DNA of 63,699 nucleotides, taken from contig BNYG01000011.1 in the NCBI GenBank assembly GCA_026000155.1, positions 1 to 63,699 of the forward strand. Direction: 5' to 3'. Both the position numbers and the translations under genes were made by a program. Shown here piece after piece: positions 17,031 through 25,690 of the stretch (positions are counted from its first letter, which is position 1; the number at the start of each line of letters is the position of its first letter). This DNA comes from Bacteroidia bacterium. Its GTDB lineage: Bacteria; Bacteroidota; Bacteroidia; Bacteroidales; Azobacteroidaceae. Under the pieces are notes generated by a model. That model was not told the origin of the DNA. It saw only the letters and a list, made by a program, of their open reading frames with translations, and made no database searches.

Positions 17031-18521
17031 TTACTCTGACACCCCCTCTGACACTTTTTTATCTTCGACAGTAAAGTATTTTTGATTGCTATGCTTTATG
17101 CTTTCTGGATTTGTATAGTACAAACAACCTGCATCAATCAAAGACCCTATATAGTTTGCCAAATTTTTGCTGTGATAACTTACTCCGATAAAATCTAAAA
17201 TCTCGCGGCTAGACCTCGGTTGCCTACAAAATTCAAGAATCTGTCTTTCCTTTTTATTAAGTTCTATTGGTTTAGGTGCAAATAATTTATGACAGTAAAT
17301 AGTTGATAGAAAATGTAAATTATGTTCGTCGGTTTCAAACTTGGGTTCAGGAGAAAAATTCTTTTTCAAGTGACGATGAATCTTTGGGAATCCGGTCGAA
17401 CGCCCTTCCGTATAATCCAACTCTTTCAAAAAATCTCCTACCCGGCGATTCCTGTATGAGCGGGAAATAACTCTTTCTCTTTTCAAATCATCATTATTTA
17501 TCGGTGGCATGGGTCCCTCAAAACTGAGAATTTGCACACTATCATAATTTATTCGAATTTCCATCGGCTCTCTCACATTGTAACTTTTATGATATGCGGC
17601 ATTGACTAATGTCTCTTCTATTGCCTCATACGGATAATTGAAAAAACGAATAGCTTCAGCTTGTCCCGGTACTTTGATTACCATTTCCCTGATAACCTGA
17701 TTTTTGAAATACAACAATGCTGATTTCAGTTGTTCAAACAGAGAACCGGAGAAAATCTGCTCAACAAAACGGTCACCAATATCGTCTAAAAAATGAACTA
17801 TCTCAATTCGGGCGTAAGGGAAAAAAATTTCGGGATTGTTGGAAAAACACAGCAACCCAACGTTTTTAGGTTTTGTCATTTCTTTTGTTCCGCCAACTAT
17901 TTGCATTTGCCGACATAAATCCTCAAAAGGAATCGTATCTGCTTCAAGCGCCAAATCGCTTTTCACCTCATTCAAAAAGGCTTTTACAAGCAACGGACTT
18001 AAATCCGATAATTCAGCATTGTAATTGATGCGGTCGTCAAACGGAATTGTTTCACTTAATGAAAGTAATTGCTTTTCTTCTACCTGATTGGCTATTTTTG
18101 AAATCGAACCTTGGCGAATAAAATACCGCTTTTGACCTTTTTCTCCCAACGTGGTTGGCGCTTTGTACGGACGGTCATTACCTCCCGGAACCCATATAAT
18201 AAGAATGTGTTTATCCTGAAATTCAACAGGCTCGGAAATCACTTGCGGCAATGGCTCTATTTGATGACAGAGATTAACCAATTCTTTTTGAATTGTATCC
18301 AGATTGTTTTGCGATAATCCCCAGGGAGGCAGAATTGGAATCCCCTCTTTTTCTTCAATACCAACTACAATATACCCGCCGCCCCAATTGTTAATATCAT
18401 TGGCAAAGGCGCAAAGGGTATGAATAATTTCTTCCGGATTCCAGCCTTTTTTGAACTCTAACCTATCCCATTCGACTGTTTTCCCTGAAATTAATTGATT
18501 GATATTTATAGGTAATGCCAT
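17031..18521 (-). CDS. Schlafen/AlbA-type ATP-binding protein
   Basis: 496 residues from MALPININQ (ATG 18521). The frame can be read from 18563, but a TACCTTTG promoter motif lies inside that extension, so 18521 is preferred. The N-terminal AlbA_2 (Schlafen-like) domain shows EWDRLEFKKGWNPEEIIHTL, FANDINNWGGGYIVVGI and KRYFIRQGSIS (about 17-160). A GHKL-like region follows (YPYEAIEETLVNAAYHKSY, then EGRSTGFPKI), then a C-terminal winged helix (LNKKERQILEFCRQPRSSREILDFIGVSY). Such proteins are annotated as putative regulators or RecG-like ATPases and are often found beside defence genes. It ends with the acidic repeat VSEGVSE. Confidence 0.8.
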   Translation of the reverse strand: MALPININQLISGKTVEWDRLEFKKGWNPEEIIHTLCAFANDINNWGGGYIVVGIEEKEGIPILPPWGLSQNNLDTIQKELVNLCHQIEPLPQVISEPVEFQDKHILIIWVPGGNDRPYKAPTTLGEKGQKRYFIRQGSISKIANQVEEKQLLSLSETIPFDDRINYNAELSDLSPLLVKAFLNEVKSDLALEADTIPFEDLCRQMQIVGGTKEMTKPKNVGLLCFSNNPEIFFPYARIEIVHFLDDIGDRFVEQIFSGSLFEQLKSALLYFKNQVIREMVIKVPGQAEAIRFFNYPYEAIEETLVNAAYHKSYNVREPMEIRINYDSVQILSFEGPMPPINNDDLKRERVISRSYRNRRVGDFLKELDYTEGRSTGFPKIHRHLKKNFSPEPKFETDEHNLHFLSTIYCHKLFAPKPIELNKKERQILEFCRQPRSSREILDFIGVSYHSKNLANYIGSLIDAGCLYYTNPESIKHSNQKYFTVEDKKVSEGVSE

Positions 18522-18544
18522 GACTTGCTGTATAAAACTTGTGG

Positions 18545-18552
18545 CAAAGGTA
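18545..18552 (-). promoter_or_regulatory. -7 promoter motif of the Schlafen-type gene
   Basis: TACCTTTG on the minus strand, about 24 nt upstream of ATG 18521. It decides the start codon choice. No clear -33 element. Confidence 0.5.
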
Positions 18553-18632
18553 ATCATTTTCAAAATATTTGTCTTATTTTTGTGAAATAATTATTGAGTT
18601 ATTTTTTATAATCATATAAATAGCAATAGATT

Positions 18633-19055
18633 ATGCCTCGTCGCAAACAAACAACAATCAATCTGAAAGAGTTGGATACCTATTCCTCTCTAATAGAAGA
18701 ATTACGGAATAATCCTGCTTATACCGACAAAGACCTTTCTACCTTAAAACTGACCGTATTGGATAGCTACGAAGCAACAATAAAAGAAGTAGATAAAGCC
18801 ATAAAACATTTGCAACACTATGTTGTAGCCAAGAAAAACACGATTGAAACATATAAAGATGAACAATTGATAAATCGTGTTCTATTAGCCAAAATGCTCG
18901 GCATTTCCCGCCAAACCCTAACCGCTTGGATAAACAAAAATTTCATTACTCCACTTAAATCCAAATATTTACCGGATTATGAAACGTTTAATACAGACGC
19001 TGTATTACAGGAACTTAACAGCTATAAAGAAGAACATTTTGAAGAACGCATATAA
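18633..19055 (+). CDS. HTH protein of the mobilizable element
   Basis: 140 residues, cytoplasmic. Residues 90-115 (LINRVLLAKMLGISRQTLTAWINKNFI) form a helix-turn-helix; the preceding part (EATIKEVDKAIKHLQHYVVAKKNTIE) is probably a coiled coil. It is likely a regulator or an excisionase-like accessory protein. It is divergent from the Schlafen-type gene with about 110 nt between the two starts, so it may control both. Confidence 0.65.
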   Translation: MPRRKQTTINLKELDTYSSLIEELRNNPAYTDKDLSTLKLTVLDSYEATIKEVDKAIKHLQHYVVAKKNTIETYKDEQLINRVLLAKMLGISRQTLTAWINKNFITPLKSKYLPDYETFNTDAVLQELNSYKEEHFEERI

Positions 19056-19200
19056 AAAAATACCATAAAAAATTAATCACTTAACACCCCTAAGACAAAA
19101 TCTACATTATCTAAGACAATACCCGGACAAATACGCCAACTCCGTATCTGTACATCCTCATTTGTCTCCATTTGTCCCAGTTCTGTTATATCATTATCCA

Positions 19201-19233
19201 TTTGATTAGCAATATCTTCCTTTCATATCTTTG
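19201..19233 (+). promoter_or_regulatory. Promoter of the replication-mobilization operon
   Basis: TTTG (19201-19204), 21 bases, then TATCTTTG (19226-19233), followed 35 nt later by the ATG at 19269. Confidence 0.6.
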
Positions 19234-19268
19234 TGCCGTATTGTTTAATTTTAATAACACAAAGAAGT

Positions 19269-19616
19269 ATGAATCAGATTATTGTTGCCGAAGAAGATAA
19301 ACTTCGGGCTATTGTACACGAAGAAGTGTCGAAACTGTTTCAGGTAAAGCAAACTCCTAAAACGGAAATAGACACGATGACATTAACCGGCGCTCTCGCT
19401 CTGTTAGCCGAATACGGCTATATCCTGTCGAAAGCGAAACTGTATAAATTGACGGCATCGGGAAGTATTCCATGCCGGAAGTTTGGTCAAAAGCTGGTAT
19501 TCTCTCGGAAAGATATTCTTTCTTGGGCAGAAGGACAAACCAAACCCAAACGCGATTTTTCGGAAGTTTCATTAACCCTTGCCCGCAGTGCAAGACGAAA
19601 AAGGTCATTCCGATGA
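19269..19616 (+). CDS. Excisionase-like helix-turn-helix protein
   Basis: 115 residues from MNQIIVAEED; the promoter at 19226-19233 rules out the longer frame from 19233. The segment LTGALALLAEYGYILSKAKLYKLTASGSIPCRKFGQKLVFSRKDILSWAEG is the MerR/excisionase-like HTH_17 fold used by Bacteroidota integrative elements. The role is likely DNA binding near the ends or promoters of the element. Its stop overlaps the helicase start (ATGA at 19613-19616). Confidence 0.75.
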   Translation: MNQIIVAEEDKLRAIVHEEVSKLFQVKQTPKTEIDTMTLTGALALLAEYGYILSKAKLYKLTASGSIPCRKFGQKLVFSRKDILSWAEGQTKPKRDFSEVSLTLARSARRKRSFR

Positions 19617-20815
19617 AAAAAGAAAGACAGGACAGCGGAAAATATATCCGTGTTGGTACGACCTTGTATAAGATAGTGCGCCGACCGCTCATCAGTGGCG
19701 ACTATGTCGAAGACAAAATTGTTTGGAGTTATGAAACCTTGCGACAGGATTACGGCAAAAACAATTTACCGGAGATTGAAAAGTACGACGGTTTTTGCAT
19801 TATTCCTGACCATGTTCATTATAAACAAGCGTATGGAACATATCTGAATCAGTACGAGCCGATAAATCATATTCCCTGTATTGGTGCATTTTCTTATATC
19901 CGTTCCTTTTTGGAACATATCTTTGGCGAGCAAATAGAATTGGGTTTTGATTATCTGCAAATCCTTTATACCCAACCTACACAAATGTTGCCTATCCTGT
20001 TATTGGTTTCCAATGAGCGCAATACGGGCAAAACCACTTTCCTGCGTTTCCTGAAAATGATTTTCGGTAAAAATGCGACATTCAACACTAACGAGGATTT
20101 TCGTAGTCAGTTTAATGCGGATTGGGCGCATCGCCTCTTGGTTTTAGTTGATGAATTGCTGTTAAACAAAATGGAAGATACCGAAAAAATAAAAAATCTT
20201 TCAACAGCAGGCGATTACAAGATTGAAGCCAAAGGTAAAGACCGGCGGGAGATTGAGTTTTTCGCCAAATTTGTACTTTGTTCTAATAATGAAAAGAATC
20301 CGATTATCATTCCGAAAGAAGAAGTCCGTTTTTGGGTTCGGAAAATCAATCCGGTAGAAAAGGACAATATCCGGTTGCGGGAACAGATGTCAAAAGAAAT
20401 TCCGCATTTTCTGTATTTTCTTCAGAACAGACAACTTTCTACGAAAAATGAATCTCGCATGTGGTTTAATCCGGTAGAACTCGAAACATCTGCATTACAG
20501 AAAATCAAGAAATACAATATCAACAAGATTGAAATGGAGATGGCAACCTATTGCAGCGATGTGATGGAACGGTTCGGACAAGACAAAATCCTGTGCTGCC
20601 CGAAAGATTTTATTGATGAATTGCGGGATAGCGGACTTCGGGCGGATATTTCCCAGATACGCAGCATCCTGAAAGACAGTTGGGGCGTTCATTCGGAAAA
20701 GAACGGCGAATATACTTTCTACCATATTGGAATTGAGGGGGAACTGTTTCCGATGAAAAAGAAAGGACGCTATTTTGAGATTCCGCGTTTGCTAGTAGAT
20801 AAAATCCTGTTGTAA
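19613..20815 (+). CDS. SF3/VapE-like replicative helicase
   Basis: 400 residues from ATG 19613, which overlaps the previous stop by 4 nt (translational coupling); the upstream extension to 19472 is rejected. Walker A is SNERNTGKTTFLRFL (about 133-147), Walker B LLVLVDELLLNK (about 171-182) and a sensor motif FVLCSNNEKNP (about 214-224), the order seen in SF3-type and DUF5906 helicases. The C-terminal part looks like a winged helix. It probably unwinds the excised element for replication, together with the primase gene. Confidence 0.8.
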   Translation: MKKERQDSGKYIRVGTTLYKIVRRPLISGDYVEDKIVWSYETLRQDYGKNNLPEIEKYDGFCIIPDHVHYKQAYGTYLNQYEPINHIPCIGAFSYIRSFLEHIFGEQIELGFDYLQILYTQPTQMLPILLLVSNERNTGKTTFLRFLKMIFGKNATFNTNEDFRSQFNADWAHRLLVLVDELLLNKMEDTEKIKNLSTAGDYKIEAKGKDRREIEFFAKFVLCSNNEKNPIIIPKEEVRFWVRKINPVEKDNIRLREQMSKEIPHFLYFLQNRQLSTKNESRMWFNPVELETSALQKIKKYNINKIEMEMATYCSDVMERFGQDKILCCPKDFIDELRDSGLRADISQIRSILKDSWGVHSEKNGEYTFYHIGIEGELFPMKKKGRYFEIPRLLVDKILL

Positions 20816-20862
20816 TGTTGTATTTAATATTTAAAGCCATGATATACAATGAATTTACCCAT

Positions 20863-21005
20863 ACAACAAAGGTACAACAAAAGCACAACAAATTTTATTT
20901 TGTTGTAGACAGCAGGCAACAACCCCAATGTTTGTTGTGGATTTGTTGTGTTCGTAACTTTTTCTTTCACTGCAAATTACACTCGTTTTACAACAAAACA
21001 ACAAA
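20863..21005. repeat. Array of eight ACAACAAA iterons (candidate origin)
   Basis: Five direct copies of ACAACAAA (20863, 20874, 20885, 20990, 20998) and three inverted copies TTTGTTGT (20899, 20931, 20942) lie between the helicase and primase genes. The first three are spaced 11 bp apart, one helical turn. Such arrays bind replication initiators; this is the only non-coding gap of size in the operon. It could also be an operator. Confidence 0.55.
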
Positions 21006-21017
21006 AATTTTACAATC

Positions 21018-21932
21018 ATGACACTACCGGAGATAAAGCAAATCAGTATCAGGGAATACTTTAATAATGTAGGTATTCATCCGACAAAAGAATATGGCTA
21101 TTACGGGCTGTATCATTGTCCGTACAGGGAAGACCAGAACGCAAGTTTCAAAGTCGATTACAATAAAAACGTATGGCATGACTTCGGGACAGGCGAGGGT
21201 GGTTCTATTATTGATTTAGTGATGAAGATGGGCAATTGTTCGTTCAATGAGGCAGTCAGGCAATTGGATAATAATACAGTCAAACATACAAATGATTGTA
21301 TATACCAACATCACAACATTGGGACATCACAACGTTGCAACGCGGATGACTTTTCTTTTCATCGAAATGAAATAACAAGTATTCAGCCGATTAGTCACTT
21401 AAAACTAATCCAATGGGTAAAGGAACGGAAAATTGATTTAAGTTTGGCAAATCTATATTGTAGAGAAGTCCACTATCAAAACCAAAGCGGGAATCATTTC
21501 TCTATCGGGTTCAGGAATGATAATGGAGGGTATGAGCTAAGCAGTCCAAATAATTTTAAAGGTTGTATTGCGCCAAAAGACATTACAACCATTCAAAATA
21601 ACAGTAATGCCTGTTTGGTTTTTGAAGGCTTCTGGGATTTTCTATCCTATCTGACTTTACAAAAGGTTGAGAAATCTAAACACGATGTTGCAATACTCAA
21701 TTCAGTTGCCAATGTTCAAAAGGCAATGGATTTTTTGAAAACACACAAAGAAATTTATACCTATTTAGATAATGACGATGCTGGTCATAAAGCAACCGAA
21801 TTGATTCAGTCGGCACACTCTACTGTGTATAACCGTTCAACAAAGTATGCAGAGTATAAAGACTTGAACGATTATTTATGTGGCAAAAAACAGGTTTTAG
21901 AAAAAGTAAAAAAGCGAAGGCTGAAATTATGA
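21018..21932 (+). CDS. DnaG-like primase with zinc-finger and toprim domains
   Basis: 304 residues. The N-terminal part (ISIREYFNNVGI, then YGLYHCPYREDQNASFKVDY and WHDFGTGEGGSIIDLVMKM) is the CHC2-type zinc-finger region, with fewer Cys/His than in DnaG. The toprim core follows: CLVFEGFWDFLSYL (Glu) and YTYLDNDDAGHKATE (Asp pair). It makes primers for replication of the element and pairs with the helicase gene upstream. Confidence 0.82.
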   Translation: MTLPEIKQISIREYFNNVGIHPTKEYGYYGLYHCPYREDQNASFKVDYNKNVWHDFGTGEGGSIIDLVMKMGNCSFNEAVRQLDNNTVKHTNDCIYQHHNIGTSQRCNADDFSFHRNEITSIQPISHLKLIQWVKERKIDLSLANLYCREVHYQNQSGNHFSIGFRNDNGGYELSSPNNFKGCIAPKDITTIQNNSNACLVFEGFWDFLSYLTLQKVEKSKHDVAILNSVANVQKAMDFLKTHKEIYTYLDNDDAGHKATELIQSAHSTVYNRSTKYAEYKDLNDYLCGKKQVLEKVKKRRLKL

Positions 21933-21953
21933 GAAAACATTTTGTTTTCAGCG

Positions 21954-21991
21954 GAGCAAGTTTATGTTTCGGTCGTACCGAAACCTTGCTC
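21954..21991 (+). other. oriT-like nested inverted repeat
   Basis: Outer arms GAGCAAG (21954-21960) and CTTGCTC (21985-21991), inner arms TTTCGGT (21967-21973) and ACCGAAA (21977-21983) with a 3-base loop. It lies directly upstream of the MobC- and MobA-like genes, the usual place of oriT in Bacteroidota mobilizable elements. Confidence 0.5.
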
Positions 21992-22040
21992 TGCGAGGCG
22001 AAACAATCCCGATGGTCTAATCAAATTGCAAATAGTAATG

Positions 22041-22400
22041 ATGGCGAGAACAATAAAAAATCCAAATAAAAACGGCAGACCGCCCAAAGATATTGCCGAG
22101 AAAAAACGACAAAAAATAACCGTAAAAATGACGATGGAAGAATATTCTGCGTTCAAATTCAAAGCTCACTTAGCAAATATGACAGTAAGCGAATACATTC
22201 GCCGTTTAATTCGTTCGAGTAAAGTTCAACAAAGATTGTCATCCGAACATTTGGGATATGTCCGCCAAATTTCGGGTATGGCAAACAACTTAAATCAGAT
22301 TGCCAAACGAGCCAATACCACCGGTTACTCAGAAACCCATCAAGATTGCCGAACAACGATAATCCAATTGGATAACCTTGTAAAACGGATTACGGAATGA
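22041..22400 (+). CDS. MobC-like mobilization accessory protein
   Basis: 119 residues from MARTIKNPNKNGRPPKD (ATG 22041; ATG 22038 is the alternative, and the frame back to 21942 crosses the oriT-like hairpin and is rejected). The basic N-terminus, the ribbon-helix-helix-like KKRQKITVKMTMEEYSAFKFKAHLANMTVSEYIRRLI and the tail ISGMANNLNQIAKRAN match MobC/relaxosome proteins. It would help the relaxase recognise oriT. Its stop overlaps the relaxase ATG (ATGA). Confidence 0.82.
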   Translation: MARTIKNPNKNGRPPKDIAEKKRQKITVKMTMEEYSAFKFKAHLANMTVSEYIRRLIRSSKVQQRLSSEHLGYVRQISGMANNLNQIAKRANTTGYSETHQDCRTTIIQLDNLVKRITE

Positions 22401-23313
22401 TAGCCAAAATTGTACAAGGGCGCGGATTCAAAGGTGTAATAAATTATGTTATCGACAAGGACAAATCCAATTGATAATGGCAGAAGGTGTAAGACTGAAA
22501 AACAAGGAATCCATTATTGACAGTTTCATCGCTCAAAGCAAAATAAATCCTATTTCTAAGCCTGTTGCTCACATTTCGTTGGATTTTTCTGTACAAGACA
22601 AGGGTAGATTGACTAATAGCGTAATGTTGATGATAGCAGCGGAGTATATGAAAAAAATGGGTTACAATAATACACAGTTTATTATTGCCCGACATAATGA
22701 CACCGACCATCCGCATATTCATTTGGTTATCAACCGGATTGACAATGACGGCAAACGCATTTCCGACAAAAACGAAAAGTTACGAAGTACAAAAATTTGC
22801 ATGGAATTGACGAAAAAATATGGTTTGTATATCGCCAAAGGCAAAGAAAATGTAAAGGAACATCGCCTAAAAGAGCCGGACAAAACCAAATACGAAATTT
22901 ATCACGCTTTGCAATCGGCAGTAGCACGAAGCACGGATTGGGCAGAACTTATAAGAGAACTGAAAAAAACGGATATTTCAACTCAATTCAAATACAAAAG
23001 CGGCACATCGGAGGTTCAGGGTGTAAAATTTGCCAAAAATGACTATGAATTTAGCGGCTCGAAAATTGACCGCCAATTTTCTTTTTCAAAGATTGATTAT
23101 CAATTGAATCATAATACCCGAACACAAGATGTTCAAATACGACAAGAACAATCCAATAATCAAAATCATGCTTCTGTATTGGAAATGGCAAGTTCTGTGT
23201 TAGGTAGCTTTTTAGATTTTCAACTGTCAGGAGCGGAATACGACTCGGAAGAAGTGGAATTTCAAAGGCAGAAAAGATTGAAGAAAAAGCAAAAAAGAGG
23301 ATTCAAACTATAA
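22397..23313 (+). pseudogene. MobA-like relaxase disrupted by a frameshift
   Basis: From ATG 22397 the frame reads MIAKIVQGRGFKGVINYVID, then KDKSN and a stop at 22472. The conserved continuation (LIMAEGVRLKNKESIIDSFIAQSK) runs in the -1 frame to 23313. The first part holds the probable catalytic Tyr (INYVID); the second holds the metal site FIIARHNDTDHPHIHLVINRI. The two halves are needed in one protein, so the relaxase is probably dead. An internal start at 22486 would give a Tyr-less protein. The junction (around 22464-22472) shows no canonical slippery heptamer. The C-terminal tail is lysine-rich. Confidence 0.8.
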
Positions 23314-23527
23314 ATAATTAAAAATAAGATATTTACGAACGTGAAAATCTGAATTACTAAAATCCATTTTTTCGTATTTTTTCTATCTCAATATTTATTA
23401 GTACCTTTGGTTTCAAATTCTTAAAGAAATTTGTCCATTAATATAAAAATAGATAAGAGATAACACTTGTATTTTAAAAAATAAAATCAAGTGCCCGTGT
23501 TTTACACATAGAAAAAGAAATAATTAA
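23314..23527 (+). promoter_or_regulatory. Promoter and leader of the Dam-phosphoesterase-ATPase operon
   Basis: A TACCTTTG motif at 23402-23409 lies about 120 nt before the Dam start. No clear -33 element and no obvious operator are seen in the AT-rich leader. It gives the four downstream genes a transcript separate from the mobilization genes. Confidence 0.5.
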
Positions 23528-24493
23528 ATGTCAAAAATAGAACATATTGCTTCATATCCCAGAAAACCGCAAGTACTTTTTGGAATTGAACAAGGGGAGA
23601 TATTAACTCGTCCTAAACCTTTCCTAAAATGGGCTGGTGGAAAAGATAGATTATTTCATCAATTACAACAATGTTTACCGACAGAATTGGATCAAGTCCA
23701 GAATTATTATGAACCGTTTTTGGGTAGTGGTGCTGTGTTTTTTAATCTCGTTCAAGATTTCTCTTTTAGAAATATTACTTTATCAGATATAAATGAAGAA
23801 TTGATTTTAGTGTATAAAGTTATCCAAAATAATGTTGGTGAGTTAATGCAAATAATAGATCAATATAAGAATAGATATTCCAAATTATCAAATATTGATA
23901 AAGAGAAATTTTATTATGAAATGAGGAATTCATACAATATTCAAAGATTTAACATTAATCATAGAAAATATTCAGACATTTGGATTCCAAGAGCTGCTCA
24001 AATGATCTTCCTAAATAAAACCTGTTACAATGGGTTATATCGTCAAAATATGAGAGGAGAGTTTAATGTTCCTTTTGGGAAAAACTATAATCCGGTCATT
24101 TATAATCAAACAAATATGGAATTAATAGCCAAACTATTAAACGATGTGGAAATTAAAACTACTGATTTTGAATCCATTTTAAATGCTGTTAAAGACAATT
24201 CTTTTATATATTTAGATCCTCCTTACAGACCTATTACTAAAACTGCTAATTTTACAGATTATTATAAATTGGGATTTACAGAAAAAGATAATGAACGATT
24301 AATGGAGAGTTTGAATATATTAAATAAACGAAAAATAAAATTTATGCTTAATAATTCTTTTCCGTTAAATGATAACTATTTAGCAGAATATTATACTGAT
24401 TATAAAGTTTCGGTTATTACAGCTAATCGCATGATGAGTAGTATTTCCGATCGGAGATGTAAAGTTTCTGAAGTTGTTGTTACAAATTATTGA
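23528..24493 (+). CDS. Dam-like D12-class DNA adenine methyltransferase
   Basis: 321 residues. Motifs: PFLKWAGGKDRLF (about 31-43, AdoMet loop of the D12 class), YYEPFLGSGAVFF (about 60-72) and IYLDPPYRPI (about 227-236, catalytic DPPY). AAQMIFLNKTCYNGLYRQNMRGEFNVPFG is the conserved Dam-family middle. The protein methylates N6 of adenine, GATC in Dam relatives; the actual site cannot be read from sequence. No restriction endonuclease gene is adjacent. The 30-residue N-terminal extension before the first motif is longer than in E. coli Dam. It is the first of four coupled genes; the next starts 3 nt after its stop. Confidence 0.92.
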   Translation: MSKIEHIASYPRKPQVLFGIEQGEILTRPKPFLKWAGGKDRLFHQLQQCLPTELDQVQNYYEPFLGSGAVFFNLVQDFSFRNITLSDINEELILVYKVIQNNVGELMQIIDQYKNRYSKLSNIDKEKFYYEMRNSYNIQRFNINHRKYSDIWIPRAAQMIFLNKTCYNGLYRQNMRGEFNVPFGKNYNPVIYNQTNMELIAKLLNDVEIKTTDFESILNAVKDNSFIYLDPPYRPITKTANFTDYYKLGFTEKDNERLMESLNILNKRKIKFMLNNSFPLNDNYLAEYYTDYKVSVITANRMMSSISDRRCKVSEVVVTNY

Positions 24494-24496
24494 ACC

Positions 24497-25690
24497 ATGT
24501 GTATTCCTATAAAAATAGCGATAATTAGTGATCTTCATTGTACAAACGCAGATAGAGCTTCTAATGCAACACGCTTACATGATAAAACGCCTATCAAACC
24601 AATTAATAGACATCCTGTGAAATCAATTAAGGAACGAATTAATAAGGATTCCATAAATGCCAATTATTTGATATGTTTAGGTGATATTACAGATAAAGCA
24701 AATGAATATGGATTAAATCAGGGTATTGATTATTTGAAAGAAATTCAAACTGAATTAAATGCAGAAGAATTGTTTTTGGTTACCGGCAACCATGATGTGG
24801 ATACTCAAAATACAACGGATCCATTTTATCGGTTAAAGTCACATGATTTTCCCCTGTCTGAAGATAGCATAAAATCTTCTTATTGGAATAATCATTATTG
24901 TGTTATAGAGCGTGAGAACTTGATCTTATTTGTTATAAACACTTGTCATCATATTCGTTCCATAGATGATTTAAATACTCCTCCTCCATTTAATGATGAT
25001 GCATTATTAGAAGATATTGATACAAAACTAAGTCAATATAAAACAACTAACAAATTCAAGTTATTTCTATGCCATCATCATCCCCTTCAACAATCTGATT
25101 ATGACGACAAATACACAAAGAATGATTTAATTGAAGGTGCGGATAAGTTATTGAAAATTTTAAAAAACAATGGATTTCATTTGGTTTTACATGGGCATAA
25201 ACATATAATCAGAATACAATATAATGATGATTTACCTGTTTTTGCATCCGGCAGTTTTTCTTCTATCCAAAATACACGAGAATTTGATGGTAAAAATACA
25301 TTTCATCTTATAGATTTGAAAATCGAAAATCATCAATGTAAAGGAAAAATTACAACATGGTTTTATAATTTTAATTCGGGCTGGACTAAATCTAAAGATC
25401 CGGAATCCATTTTTCCAACCTATACGGGTTTTGGATGTGATCATAGAAATATTAGAGGAATTTGCGACAATATCGTTAATTATTTTGATAATTGGTATAA
25501 ACTTGAGGACAAAACAAAAATATTGCCTTTCAATGATATATTAACTTATTTCCCGGATATTGAATATTTAACTCCTATGCAGCAAGATGAATTAATGGAT
25601 TATTTTAGAGATCAATATAATTTAGAAATATCTCCCAATATCAAAATAGGAGCAACTCATATTATAAAACGCATAAATGACAATATATGA
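24497..25690 (+). CDS. Calcineurin-like metallophosphoesterase
   Basis: 397 residues, no signal peptide. The full metal-ligand series is present: ISDLH (about 10-14), CLGDITD (60-66), TGNHD (96-100), LCHHHPLQ (about 191-198) and LHGHKH (231-236). The fold covers nucleases of the Mre11/SbcD type, cyclic-nucleotide phosphodiesterases and phosphatases. The C-terminal 110 residues (from about WTKSKDPESIF) are not recognised and may bind a partner. It is coupled to the ATPase gene by an ATGA overlap. In this context a nuclease or second-messenger hydrolase is most likely, but sequence does not decide. Confidence 0.88.
   Translation: MCIPIKIAIISDLHCTNADRASNATRLHDKTPIKPINRHPVKSIKERINKDSINANYLICLGDITDKANEYGLNQGIDYLKEIQTELNAEELFLVTGNHDVDTQNTTDPFYRLKSHDFPLSEDSIKSSYWNNHYCVIERENLILFVINTCHHIRSIDDLNTPPPFNDDALLEDIDTKLSQYKTTNKFKLFLCHHHPLQQSDYDDKYTKNDLIEGADKLLKILKNNGFHLVLHGHKHIIRIQYNDDLPVFASGSFSSIQNTREFDGKNTFHLIDLKIENHQCKGKITTWFYNFNSGWTKSKDPESIFPTYTGFGCDHRNIRGICDNIVNYFDNWYKLEDKTKILPFNDILTYFPDIEYLTPMQQDELMDYFRDQYNLEISPNIKIGATHIIKRINDNI

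Noticed and set aside
19472..19613. Longer start of the helicase gene at 19472
   Set aside because: The first 47 codons lie in the excisionase coding region; the ATGA overlap at 19613 is the better start.
20863..21005. CRISPR array at the ACAACAAA repeats
   Set aside because: The repeats are only 8 bp, irregularly spaced and in both orientations, with no cas genes; iterons fit better.
22397..22490. Programmed -1 frameshift in the relaxase
   Set aside because: The junction has no canonical slippery heptamer or clear downstream structure, so a mutation is more likely.
23528..24493. Classical type II restriction-modification system around the Dam gene
   Set aside because: No recognisable restriction endonuclease lies beside it; the neighbours are a phosphoesterase and an ATPase.
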